Shown here: piece after piece, positions 6,655 to 12,724 of the stretch
Numbering within the stretch: the first letter of the stretch is position 1
How the letters are laid out: each line of letters opens with the position of its first letter
Virus record (IMG/VR): IMGVR_UViG_3300032245_001822
Span: 1 to 34,467 of that record
Length of the DNA: 34,467 nucleotides
Reading direction: 5' to 3' (one strand)
Source of the DNA: a virus
Program-made: the position numbers and the translations under genes
The notes under the pieces: generated by a model
The model's input: the letters and a program-made list of their open reading frames with translations, nothing else
Told to the model about the DNA's origin: nothing
The model's database searches: none

Positions 6655-6709
6655 TTAAAGAAAACCAACCCCCTGGTTTGTTCAACTGGATGGCCCCAGG
6701 GGGTTGGAG
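6655..6709 (-). terminator. Rho-independent terminator behind the 135-nt tRNA-like RNA
   Basis: A perfect 12-bp stem (CCAACCCCCTGG at 6665-6676 and CCAGGGGGTTGG at 6696-6707) is followed on the minus strand by TTTTCTTT. It begins within a few bases of the 3' end of the tRNA-like RNA, so it looks dedicated to it. Confidence 0.8.
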
Positions 6710-6845
6710 TGAGGATCCCCGGAGTCGAACCGGGTTACTGGACCTACAGGCGCCCTTTCGGGTAGCCATCCGAAAGCGGTATTGATTCTTAAGGTGCCAG
6801 TTGACAGAACCACTGCTCGCGGGTCACCGTGCCCGCCCGATCCTC
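6710..6845 (-). ncRNA. tRNA-like RNA, about 135 nt, with long extra arm
   Basis: On the minus strand GAGGATC (6839-6845) pairs perfectly with GATCCTC (6711-6717), followed by discriminator A. Next to it is a perfect T-arm (CCCGG, TTCGACT, CCGGG). A D-arm-like hairpin GCGGG-CACGGTGA-CCCGC follows the 5' strand. Then come 17 bases, the length of an anticodon arm but pairing poorly (possible loop GTGGTTC). A long arm ACTGGcACCT/AGGTCCAGT is capped by CTTTCGG/CCGAAAG. A terminator follows at once. A tRNA with a giant variable arm, a tRNA with an insertion, and a tRNA mimic are all possible. Confidence 0.6.
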
Positions 6846-6914
6846 AAACTGTGCGGAGCGATCATCAGCCCGGGATGACCGCCCCGCTCCCCGGGCAACG
6901 CGCCCGGGAAAGTC

Positions 6915-7427
6915 CTAATATCCTTTTTTCTGTTTCCGATCCCAGAGATCCTTGAACCGATTCAGAAAGCTCCTTTCGGCGACATCAATCGTGAGCGGCT
7001 TGAAATCATAGTTCATGGGGGGGCGGGTCCCCCAGATCTCCGCGTCCAAAGCGCGCGCGTCCACTGTTTCGATCAGGTCCTGGGGTGGCGGTTGAATCCC
7101 GAAACTTTTCCAGATGGAATTTTGAACCCGCTTTTCAATCTCCCGATAGTCCGGCAAAAGGGCCTTCAAGGGCGCGGGGATGTCCCGCATCACGCACTCG
7201 CTCGCATCATGCAAAAGGATTCCCAGTTCATGGTCCTGGGGAATCGAGGCAAAGTAGGAGCAAAAAAGAGAGTGCTCCGCGACCGTGATCATCAGCGGGC
7301 TTTGATTACTCCAGCGAAACTCCCGGGACAATCCTCGGGCGATCTGTTCCATGGTCAGCGGAGTTGAATCCGGGTTGAGAAAATCAAACTTTTTCCCGGT
7401 CGAATAATCCAGATAAATAAAACTCAT
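6915..7427 (-). CDS. HD-domain phosphohydrolase (YfbR-like)
   Basis: The 170-residue protein has the HD metal-site pattern: VAEHS (H52), LLHDASE (H73, D74), RDIPAPLK (D82 region) and ETVDARAL (D123). This matches YfbR-like 5'-deoxynucleotidases, which dephosphorylate dNMPs, and phage HD proteins of the same type. During infection it could reshape nucleotide pools, or clear a normal deoxynucleotide when modified bases are used. The DpdA-like gene in the same operon makes that notable but unproven. I choose the ATG at 7427 because the family begins near here and AGAGGA lies about ten bases upstream. The upstream extension has no family-like sequence. Confidence 0.8.
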   Translation of the reverse strand: MSFIYLDYSTGKKFDFLNPDSTPLTMEQIARGLSREFRWSNQSPLMITVAEHSLFCSYFASIPQDHELGILLHDASECVMRDIPAPLKALLPDYREIEKRVQNSIWKSFGIQPPPQDLIETVDARALDAEIWGTRPPMNYDFKPLTIDVAERSFLNRFKDLWDRKQKKGY

Positions 7428-7458
7428 GAATTTGTTTCCTCTTTCGTTGACCCGAACC

Positions 7459-7704
7459 CTATTCGGAAATGACCCCGACCATGACGCCGGCGATCTGTTC
7501 GCCCAGTGGAGCCCGTAATGCCCGGGGACCCTTGAGCCGTGGTTGGATCGGTTCGACCATCGGGCCTTTGGGTCGAACGATCTCGTCCTCAAAAACCTCG
7601 GGGACGATCCGGACTTTTACCCGGGAATCCTTGATGCGGAGGATCTTGACCCGCCCCTTGGGGAAGCTGAGCGGCTCGCCGATTTTCATCCAGACTTCTT
7701 GCAT
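7459..7704 (-). CDS. small beta-rich protein, possibly CsrA-like
   Basis: The 81-residue protein overlaps the upstream stop by one base (TGATG) and has a very strong SD, GAGGAGGGAG. Its first 45 residues read like a divergent CsrA: MKIGEPLSF, then RVKILRIKDSRVKVRI, then VPEVFEDEIVRP. These compare with the CsrA order of GE-x-I, a strand-G-N-x-V-R-L-G-I hairpin, and AP...V-x-R-x-E. The first strand is missing and the C-terminal half has no match. A second copy of an RNA-binding dimer fold would be striking beside the true csrA 700 bp upstream, but the similarity is weak. Confidence 0.45.
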   Translation of the reverse strand: MQEVWMKIGEPLSFPKGRVKILRIKDSRVKVRIVPEVFEDEIVRPKGPMVEPIQPRLKGPRALRAPLGEQIAGVMVGVISE

Positions 7705-8036
7705 CACTCCCTCCTCAGGTTGAGCATTTGGCCGAACTCCTGAAGCGCCACGACGACCGCCTCCCGGCGTTTCGAAGGGGAGCCGATTTTTGGCTTTCCC
7801 TTGGCGGGTGCATCCTGGGTCGCCTGCCACCAGGCGCACACGAGATCAAGGTCCGATTTCCACCGCTCGCCGACCAGAATGGCGGGGACTTTGCGGGTCC
7901 TGGCCAACAGGCGGAGGCGCTTGGCATTTTCCCCCAGCCGGTCGGCGATCTCCCCCATGGTGGAAAGCGCTTCGCCGGATCGCTTTCGCCTCCAGAGCTC
8001 CTCGATCAGCTCGTCCAGATTTTTCCCATCTACCAT
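7704..8036 (-). CDS. small HTH-like DNA-binding protein
   Basis: The 110-residue protein carries a probable helix-turn-helix at about 25-65 (STMGEIADRLGENAKRLRLL, then ARTRKVPAILVGERWKSDLD). This resembles excisionase or MerR-type wings in which a helix pair is followed by a short beta hairpin. The C-terminus is basic. The start has GGGGAGGAG five to six bases before the ATG. It lies in a run of regulatory-looking genes (csrA, an HTH gene, this one, the beta-rich protein), so an early regulatory role is likely. Target unknown. Confidence 0.55.
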   Translation of the reverse strand: MVDGKNLDELIEELWRRKRSGEALSTMGEIADRLGENAKRLRLLARTRKVPAILVGERWKSDLDLVCAWWQATQDAPAKGKPKIGSPSKRREAVVVALQEFGQMLNLRRE

Positions 8037-8087
8037 GTTGCTCCTCCCCGTTGTTCCTGGTGGACCTGGCCCCGGGCCGTTTCCCCT

Positions 8088-8411
8088 TTAAACTCCCCGC
8101 TTCGCTTCCGCTTTGTTTTCTCCCTTGATCTCCTTGATCAGGATGTTGAGATCCTCGGCGACCTTGGTCCGGGGTGGCATCCCCTCCAACAGGGGGAGGT
8201 CGACGCCGATGGCCCGGATCCTGAGCTGGATGTAATTGGCCCGGTGATAGGTCATCCCGTACTCCCGGGCGAATTCGGTCAGCCGATGGCCCGCGTTGGC
8301 GGACCGCATCCAGCACCGCACAAACTCCCGGTCATTGGTCGTGACCAAAAGCGCCGAGCCTTTGGCGGGCCGGCTGGGTTTCTTCGGTGTTTTTTTGGTC
8401 GGGGTTTTCAC
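8088..8411 (-). CDS. HTH protein translationally coupled to csrA
   Basis: I choose the GTG that overlaps the csrA stop (GTGA); AAGGAAA lies eight bases upstream inside csrA. The 107-residue product has a Lys/Pro-rich start, then an HTH-like domain at about 27-75 (DREFVRCWMRSANAGHRLTEF, EYGMTYHRANYIQLRIRAIGV) in which helix 1 plus TEFAREYGMTYHRANY form the reader pair. The RIRAIGVDLP ending is typical of small phage HTH proteins of this shape. The C-terminus is charged. It would be made in fixed ratio with CsrA because of the overlap. Confidence 0.6.
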   Translation of the reverse strand: MKTPTKKTPKKPSRPAKGSALLVTTNDREFVRCWMRSANAGHRLTEFAREYGMTYHRANYIQLRIRAIGVDLPLLEGMPPRTKVAEDLNILIKEIKGENKAEAKRGV

Positions 8412-8578
8412 GCTGCGTTTCCTTGGGTGGTTGTGTGTGCTTCGGGCCGGATAATGGCCTGGTCTTTGGGGGCATCGATCCCCAGGCGGACTTTGTTTCC
8501 ATCGATCTCGATGATGGTGATCCAGATCGAGTCGCCGATCAGGATTTTCTGGTCGACTTTCCTTGAGAGAATGAGCAT
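8408..8578 (-). CDS. csrA: CsrA-family RNA-binding regulator
   Basis: The 56-residue protein is a clear CsrA: MLILSRKVDQKILIGDSI, ITIIEIDGNKVRLGIDAPKD and IIRPEAH. CsrA is a dimer that binds GGA motifs in mRNA leaders and controls translation and stability. L4, R6 and R44, residues central to RNA binding in bacterial CsrA, are kept, while the usual GE at 9-10 is DQ and E45 is P. The ATG follows AAAGGA. The stop overlaps the next gene. In a phage it could reprogramme host translation or tune the phage's own messages. Host homologues are known, so host origin is likely. Confidence 0.9.
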   Translation of the reverse strand: MLILSRKVDQKILIGDSIWITIIEIDGNKVRLGIDAPKDQAIIRPEAHTTTQGNAA

Positions 8579-8618
8579 GTTTGGGAGTCCTTTCCTTGGG
8601 TGTCAAATGGGGTGAAAA

Positions 8619-8978
8619 TCAGTTGGTGGGTAAAATCCGGTCGGCGCTTCCGTCCACAATCAGGTCGGGCCAGCGGCCGCGGTCGAAGCGTATGACGATC
8701 GAAGCCAAAGCCCTGGGCAGGGGGAACTTGATGAACCCAGCCCGGACCCGGTCGGTCCGGATGTCGATCTGTTTATTTCCCACATAGGCCGGCGCTCTCC
8801 AATAGGAGCGGATCCAGCGGGCGACCAGGCAGTGGGCGCAATCGTTGGGGATCCCCTTGATGTTGCGGGCCTTGATGTCGGCCAACACCTCATCGGCGCT
8901 CTTCCAGATTTCCAGCCAGGCCTGAAACCTGGGCCGGGAAAAAACCCGCCGGCCTTTGGTGGGGAGATTTTCCCGCAT
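8619..8978 (-). CDS. conserved-looking early phage protein, 119 residues
   Basis: Only three bases separate it from the previous stop, and GGGGAGGG lies eight bases before the ATG. The centre, IPNDCAHCLVARWIRS, followed by a beta-rich part ending PLPRALASIVIRFDRGRWP, resembles a pattern I know from many phage early regions (x-C-P-I-A-L-A..., then a strand ending F-I-x-x-F-D-x-G). No function is established. Cys47 and Cys50 form the C-x2-C of the first part. The resemblance is from memory and unverified. Confidence 0.6.
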   Translation of the reverse strand: MRENLPTKGRRVFSRPRFQAWLEIWKSADEVLADIKARNIKGIPNDCAHCLVARWIRSYWRAPAYVGNKQIDIRTDRVRAGFIKFPLPRALASIVIRFDRGRWPDLIVDGSADRILPTN

Positions 8979-8981
8979 GGC

Positions 8982-9422
8982 TTAACCCTCCCCGCCGATG
9001 TCGTGGGAGTGGACCGCCGCCGAGGTGGGCGCCGGATGAAAATTGAGGGCTGGAATCCGCTCGACCGCCAGGGAAAACCCATCGAGCAGATAAACCCGGT
9101 GTTGCCAGGCGGAGCCGAGGATCTTTTGGGCAAAGCGGCTGATCGATTCGTGATCCGCCTGGGTCATCGGGCTTGCCTTGGTTAAAACCAACCGCTCCTG
9201 ATCGGCCCAGCGGATGATCTGGACCTCATCACAAAGCCCCTTGAGGCCGTTGCAAAGATGACTGGCCGAGAGATCGCCATCCGGCTGGATGTTTTCGTCT
9301 TCATCATCAAAGGCGCTTAAGGCCTGGGGTGAAGAAGCAACCGGGACAACCTTCTCCAGGGGGGCAAAACCGAGGTACTCCCGGCATTGATTCCATAACA
9401 CGCTGGCTTTGACCATTTTCAT
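8982..9422 (-). CDS. hypothetical early protein, 146 residues
   Basis: The protein has a basic start (MKMVKASVLWNQCREYLGF), an acidic middle (FDDEDENIQPDGD near 38-50), then an alternating helix/strand region (GLKGLCDEVQIIRWADQERLV). No domain is recognised. CGGAGAT precedes the ATG by nine bases. The acidic linker between two halves suggests a short two-part protein. Confidence 0.55.
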   Translation of the reverse strand: MKMVKASVLWNQCREYLGFAPLEKVVPVASSPQALSAFDDEDENIQPDGDLSASHLCNGLKGLCDEVQIIRWADQERLVLTKASPMTQADHESISRFAQKILGSAWQHRVYLLDGFSLAVERIPALNFHPAPTSAAVHSHDIGGEG

Positions 9423-9465
9423 TTGCTGGATCTCCGGTCAGTAAGGAAGGAAAACGAAAGAAAAA

Positions 9466-9636
9466 TCAGAGACTGCGGGCGATGGAGGAATCGATTTCCT
9501 CATCGGAGATAAGAAGGGTCGCGACTCCCAACCCGGTGACCCCGGCCAACCAATCCCGCGCCGCCTTGTTTCTTTGGGCAGATTCCATCGGCGTTTCGGG
9601 AGGTGGCTCGGGTGTATTCCTGTTGTCTTCAGACAT
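9466..9636 (-). CDS. small acidic protein, 56 residues
   Basis: A short open frame begins ATG TCT GAA GAC and ends at TGA (9466-9468). Its product starts MSEDNRNTPEPPPETPME, continues with a helical AQRNKAARDWLAGVTG and ends LLISDEEIDSSIARSL. AAAAGGAG lies ten bases before the ATG. It fills the gap between its neighbours in the same direction as the operon. No function recognised. Confidence 0.65.
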   Translation of the reverse strand: MSEDNRNTPEPPPETPMESAQRNKAARDWLAGVTGLGVATLLISDEEIDSSIARSL

Positions 9637-9642
9637 GGAAAA

Positions 9643-10332
9643 TTACTCCTTTTCAACGGTGGGAAGTTCAGACGCTTCGACGGGTGGCAAATACCCCAGC
9701 TCGATTCCTTTGCGGACCCAGCCGACCGCCTGATTGGTGGCCAGGATCGCCGCGACGGCGGTCTGGGGAACGGAACCGGGTTGGGGTTTGGCCAGCCAAA
9801 GATCCCCGCAAAAGTCCTGATCCAGGCGCATCGCGGAGAGTGAGTAGCGAAGCATGGGGCAACCGTCGTGGGTCACCCGTCCATGGCGAACCAGATGGGA
9901 AAAGGTTCGGGCCGCCCGCGAGAACACCATGTCATGGGACCCGGTGAAGGGGACCAGATCGGCATGGGGCAGGGGGAGGGTGATCTGTTTGGGATCCAGA
10001 CACACCCGGCGCACGGGGCTTTTCGCCTCGATATCGCTGGCGCGGGCCTTGATCCCGGCAATGGAGGAGAGACCATAGTTGGCAACGAAAGAAACCTTGC
10101 CGGCGATCTCGATCTCCTGGAGATGGGGAACCAGTTCGGCCCACTGGTCCCGGTTGCGATTGGCCAACCAGGTATGGGCCCAAACCAGAAACTTCCCTTC
10201 CCGATACCAGCACGCCCCCAATACCAACGGGCCATGCCCATCGGCCCCGGTCACCGAAAGAAAACAGGGGTCACCCGGCGCGGGCTTCATCAGACTGGCG
10301 CATGCGGCCCATTGGTTTTCGGTGATCAGCAT
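9643..10332 (-). CDS. orphan large-terminase nuclease-like protein
   Basis: The 229-residue protein has no ATPase domain but follows the C-terminal nuclease domain of a large terminase: CFLSVTGADGHGPLVLG at 23-39 aligns with the LDLS...DLTA strand; WYREGKFLVWAHTWL follows as in terminases; RRVCLDP at 108-114 matches the strand with the second catalytic Asp; HGRVTHDGCPMLRYSLS at 150-166 matches the G-x-x-H-G-G-x-P-x-L-x-W block. Of the RNase-H-like catalytic acids only D113 seems kept: the first is S26 and the third (IDPLTA in this phage's TerL) reads SVPQTA. It may be a structure-specific DNA-binding paralogue. SD GGAG is six bases upstream. Confidence 0.55.
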   Translation of the reverse strand: MLITENQWAACASLMKPAPGDPCFLSVTGADGHGPLVLGACWYREGKFLVWAHTWLANRNRDQWAELVPHLQEIEIAGKVSFVANYGLSSIAGIKARASDIEAKSPVRRVCLDPKQITLPLPHADLVPFTGSHDMVFSRAARTFSHLVRHGRVTHDGCPMLRYSLSAMRLDQDFCGDLWLAKPQPGSVPQTAVAAILATNQAVGWVRKGIELGYLPPVEASELPTVEKE

Positions 10333-10385
10333 GGAAGGCTCCGGGAATCAGGAAGGGATTTTTCGGGGGATCAGTTGACGACGCT

Positions 10386-10676
10386 CTAAAGAGCGACGAC
10401 TGGGGCAATGCCCCCTTTCGGTACCAGCATTTGACCGAAAGGCGCTGGCACCCGGAAGGAGCTGGGATATTCGCTCGCCTCCCGGATCTTGGCGACGACT
10501 TCATCGGGGGTTTCGACGATTGTTGCGGTTGCGCTTCTGGTGGAAGGGCTAAAGTCCAGAGCGGTATCCCCATCGCTATCGACATAAATCACAAACGGTT
10601 GGCTTTCCGGGAAGTTGATCCACGCCTGTCTGGTCTCGCCGCGTCCTGTCTTTGTTGTCAATTTTACAAGTGCCAT
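10386..10676 (-). CDS. first gene of the long early operon, function unknown
   Basis: The 96-residue protein starts MALVKLTTKTGRGETRQAW and contains a beta-rich core (PFVIYVDSDGDTALDFSPSTRSATATIVE) then a short helix (TPDEVVAKIREAS) and a hydrophobic tail. The strand-strand-helix order resembles small single-domain phage proteins, but nothing specific is recognised. AGGGAG lies eight bases before the ATG. Longer in-frame extensions would run into the operator region, so they are rejected. As first gene it follows the tandem operators at 10731-10771. Confidence 0.6.
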   Translation of the reverse strand: MALVKLTTKTGRGETRQAWINFPESQPFVIYVDSDGDTALDFSPSTRSATATIVETPDEVVAKIREASEYPSSFRVPAPFGQMLVPKGGIAPVVAL

Positions 10677-10730
10677 CGGTTGCTCCCTGTTGTGTCCGGG
10701 TCCCCGGGTTTCGCCCCCGGTCCGGACCCG

Positions 10731-10771
10731 TTTCGTTTCCGGTACGAATCCGTTTCGTAACCGTAACGAAA
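10731..10771. promoter_or_regulatory. two tandem operator-like palindromes
   Basis: TTTCGT-N7-ACGAAT (10731-10749) and TTTCGT-N7-ACGAAA (10753-10771) have the same 6-7-6 layout and their centres are 22 bp apart, two helical turns. They lie between the early operon's first gene and the oppositely oriented regulator gene, the expected place for repressor operators. The second includes CGTAACG, also the core of an iteron at 5431. Confidence 0.6.
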
Positions 10772-10808
10772 ATCTACCCCGGGCCCGTCGGAACGGCAAC
10801 AAAATTCC

Positions 10809-10847
10809 TTCAAAAATTCTTCTAAATCTTTTCAAAAATTTTGAAAA
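10809..10847. promoter_or_regulatory. AT-rich palindrome and half-site
   Basis: A perfect 19-bp palindrome (TTTTCAAAA-A-TTTTGAAAA, 10829-10847) is preceded 22 bp upstream by a half-site TTCAAAAATT (10809-10818 versus 10831-10840). It sits upstream of the plus-strand promoter candidate and of the leftward operon. It could be a binding site or part of a leftward promoter. Confidence 0.45.
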
Positions 10848-10860
10848 CAATTTGTGAAAC

Positions 10861-10891
10861 TTGGCAAAGCGTTTGCGTATGGGCCTAGAAT
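10861..10891 (+). promoter_or_regulatory. candidate rightward promoter
   Basis: TTGGCA at 10861-10866 and TAGAAT at 10886-10891 resemble -35 and -10 hexamers, but the spacer is 19 bp, longer than ideal. Transcription would begin near 10898, giving a short leader to the regulator gene starting at 10926. Confidence 0.4.
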
Positions 10892-10925
10892 GGTTTAATT
10901 ATCCATGAAGGAAAGAGCGTGTACC

Positions 10926-11147
10926 ATGTCACCCAGACGCGAAGATGCCCCGCTAGGGACGAAAGTCCCCATCGCAGAGAGCGAAGCGTTCAATAATTTC
11001 TGTTCGAACTATCCGAGAATCGGGAAGGGAAACATTATCCGATTGGCGATCCAACAATTTATTCGACTAAACGGCCATTTTTACCCCGATATACCAAACT
11101 TGGAACCAATTCAGCTTCCCAAGTTGCCATCGAAACCAAAGAGATAA
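10926..11147 (+). CDS. small ribbon-helix-helix-like candidate regulator
   Basis: The 73-residue protein is one of only two plus-strand genes. It starts with a basic stretch (MSPRREDAPLG), then a strand-like TKVPIAESEAFNNF and two helices (NYPRIGKGNIIRLAIQQFI), the order of a ribbon-helix-helix repressor, and ends in a Pro/Lys tail. I choose the second ATG because AAGGAAAGAG precedes it; the first ATG (10905) would be almost leaderless. It diverges from the early operon across tandem operators, so it is the best repressor candidate, unproven. Its 3' end overlaps the excisionase-like gene on the other strand. Confidence 0.5.
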   Translation: MSPRREDAPLGTKVPIAESEAFNNFCSNYPRIGKGNIIRLAIQQFIRLNGHFYPDIPNLEPIQLPKLPSKPKR

Positions 11148-11280
11148 ACGCCTTACCATTTTTTTCGATCAGTTCCAGAGGCGGGCGAACCCTTGGCCGC
11201 TCCCTGGCCCATTGGAGAATCTTCTCCGGAGGGACTTTCCAGCGGCGGGCGACAGCGGCGATCGTAAGCATTTCAGACAT
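11059..11280 (-). CDS. excisionase/MerR-type HTH protein
   Basis: The 73-residue protein opens MSEMLTIAAVARRWKVPPEK, a helix pair typical of excisionases and MerR-type wings, followed by a beta hairpin (PRVRPPLELIEKNGKAFISL). It is probably the recombination directionality factor or a small regulator. The chosen ATG has a weak GAG-type SD; an ATG five codons upstream has none. It ends antisense to the last 30 codons of the ribbon-helix-helix-like gene (89 bp overlap), so expression of the two is likely to be mutually exclusive. Confidence 0.6.
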   Translation of the reverse strand: MSEMLTIAAVARRWKVPPEKILQWARERPRVRPPLELIEKNGKAFISLVSMATWEAELVPSLVYRGKNGRLVE

Positions 11281-11336
11281 AAAAGATCTCGGCATGGATT
11301 GAGGTGGGAGGGGTTGGGCTTGGCGGAGATACCACT

Positions 11337-11366
11337 AACATAAATATTTCTTCCCCGGACCATCAA
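11337..11366 (-). promoter_or_regulatory. candidate leftward promoter for the excisionase-like gene
   Basis: On the minus strand TTGATG (11361-11366) and TATGTT (11337-11342) are separated by 18 bp. Transcription would start near 11330, about 50 bases before the excisionase-like ATG. Confidence 0.4.
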
Positions 11367-11396
11367 TGTAATTACCGAAAATCTTTTTTTTTTCCG

Positions 11397-11467
11397 GGAT
11401 CTGGTCGGGTTTTTCGATTGTTCCGTACCAGTTCCGTAACACACTCGAACCAGATCCGGATTTTTTT
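11397..11467 (+). terminator. candidate terminator for rightward transcription
   Basis: GGATCTGGT at 11397-11405 pairs with ACCAGATCC at 11449-11457 and a T-tract starts at 11461. The loop is long (43 bases) and contains two GTTCCGTA copies, so it could instead be a regulated structure. Confidence 0.4.
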
Positions 11468-11587
11468 ATCTCTAATTTTTTTACCGTTCCACCGCCAAAC
11501 CCTTCCCGGTTTTTGTTTCGGGCTTTCTTCGGTCCGTCATCCCCTTAGAATCGGATTGGTCCATTTGTGCCACACGAGCCATCTCTC

Positions 11588-12079
11588 ATGAAACCTTATC
11601 CCCGCTGGATTCTCCCCTTTGTTTTGGTTTCCATTGTGGGCCTGTTGGTTTGGTTGGCCGTCCACAATGGTCCCCGGTTTTTCCCGACCCGGATCACCTC
11701 GGCGAGCGATACCATCTCCCATCTGGAGGATGATGTCCTCTATGAGATCACACACTGGGAGATCATTCCCCCAGGACTTGGCGAAAAACCCTCTTTGCGT
11801 TGGCGGGTGACCATCACCAATACCAGCTCGACCCGAATCCACCAGGCGCGGGCGCCCCGTTGGGATATCCGGGACAATTTCGGGAACCCTTTGGCCTGGG
11901 CCCGGGTGAGTGTTCTGGGGCCGATGAGCTGGGAGGTGGACCCAAAGACCCAAAAGGTCGCCGACTTTGCCACCATGATTTTGCCGATCGCCAAGGAGAT
12001 CAGGGGGGAAGTGGAGATCGGATCGAAGATCCTTCCGGTCCGGATCGGGCTTAAGAGCTTGCCTGGATACCCGAAATAA
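11588..12079 (+). CDS. membrane-anchored extracytoplasmic protein (moron candidate)
   Basis: The 163-residue protein begins with a basic start and an uncleaved-looking membrane segment (KPYPRWILPFVLVSIVGLL), then an extracytoplasmic domain of about 125 residues that is beta-rich, including the short motif TNTSSTRI and the strand RWRVTITN. The shape suggests an Ig-like or DUF-type beta sandwich. It is transcribed against the phage operons, is followed by a strong terminator of the opposite strand, and sits between the switch region and the integrase operon. This is a classic position for a lysogenic-conversion gene such as superinfection exclusion. No catalytic motif is seen. A GTG seven codons upstream is a weaker start. 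Confidence 0.6.
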   Translation: MKPYPRWILPFVLVSIVGLLVWLAVHNGPRFFPTRITSASDTISHLEDDVLYEITHWEIIPPGLGEKPSLRWRVTITNTSSTRIHQARAPRWDIRDNFGNPLAWARVSVLGPMSWEVDPKTQKVADFATMILPIAKEIRGEVEIGSKILPVRIGLKSLPGYPK

Positions 12080-12085
12080 TTCCAA

Positions 12086-12125
12086 ATAAAAAGGATCCTC
12101 CGGGGAAGGCTTCCGGAGGATCCTC
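12086..12125 (-). terminator. strong leftward Rho-independent terminator
   Basis: A perfect 11-bp stem (GGATCCTCCGG at 12093-12103 and CCGGAGGATCC at 12113-12123) is followed on the minus strand by TTTTTATTT. It ends the integrase operon and protects the plus-strand gene from read-through. Confidence 0.85.
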
Positions 12126-12175
12126 AGGGTGTCCGTGCGTGCCGATTACATAGGGTTGGCCGAAAACAGGGAGCT

Positions 12176-12221
12176 AAAAAAAAACCGGCCAGTACTCGGG
12201 TGAGGTACCAGACGGTTTTTT
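12176..12221. terminator. imperfect bidirectional terminator
   Basis: ACCG...CGGT and an inner GTAC...GTAC pair are separated by a mismatched internal loop and flanked by a run of A on the left and of T on the right, so it could act in both directions. It backs up the terminator at 12086. Confidence 0.5.
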
Positions 12222-12286
12222 AGAGGTCGCCTTCCTAGCTACCCGACGATGGTTTAGGAACCGTTTCGTAACCGACAAGTTTTTTT

Positions 12287-12508
12287 TCAGATTTTTTCCG
12301 GATCCTTAAGAGCGGCTTTCAAAAATCGAAGTTGCTCCCGGCGGCAAAGGATCGTGTGAGTGGCAGCGGCGGCGGCCACCTCGGATATCCTTTCGATGCC
12401 ATTTTCCCGAACGCTTCTTTCAGCCATGCCGGCTTTGAAACACTCGATCATAATTTGATCAAAGACATCCTCCTCGACATGGTCGCGATTCAACTCATAC
12501 TGTGGCAT
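12287..12508 (-). CDS. hypothetical helical protein, integrase operon
   Basis: The 73-residue protein (MPQYELNRDHVEEDVFDQIM start) is almost entirely helical and alanine/glutamate-rich, with an AAAAATHTIL run and a basic C-terminus. AAAGGAG lies ten bases before the ATG, inside the end of the upstream gene, with a 14-base overlap. No function recognised. Being in the same operon as the integrase, it could be a small recombination accessory protein. Confidence 0.6.
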   Translation of the reverse strand: MPQYELNRDHVEEDVFDQIMIECFKAGMAERSVRENGIERISEVAAAAATHTILCRREQLRFLKAALKDPEKI

Positions 12509-12701
12509 TTTTTCGGCGCTCCTTTTGAATTTCCTGGGCTCTTTTGTTCGCTTCCTTGCGGTAGTGTTTGGCGGTCTCATCATCGGGAAACGCAAAGGCG
12601 ACATCGGTGATGTCACCAAGAATGGCGTAGGCCATCATGGAGATCGTCGCCTCGGACCTCCCCTGGCGACGCTGGCCAAACGGGTTGAACATTAAACTCA
12701 T
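12495..12701 (-). CDS. hypothetical small protein, integrase operon
   Basis: The 68-residue protein starts MSLMFNPFGQRRQGRSEAT and ends in a basic helix (KHYRKEANKRAQEIQKERRK). The ATG has GGGGA about seven bases upstream and follows the integrase stop closely; a TTG overlapping that stop is a weaker alternative. A central hydrophobic stretch (MMAYAILGDITDVAFAF) could be a buried helix. No family recognised. Confidence 0.6.
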   Translation of the reverse strand: MSLMFNPFGQRRQGRSEATISMMAYAILGDITDVAFAFPDDETAKHYRKEANKRAQEIQKERRKNATV

Positions 12702-12724
12702 GTGTGATCCCCAAGTGAAGAAAA

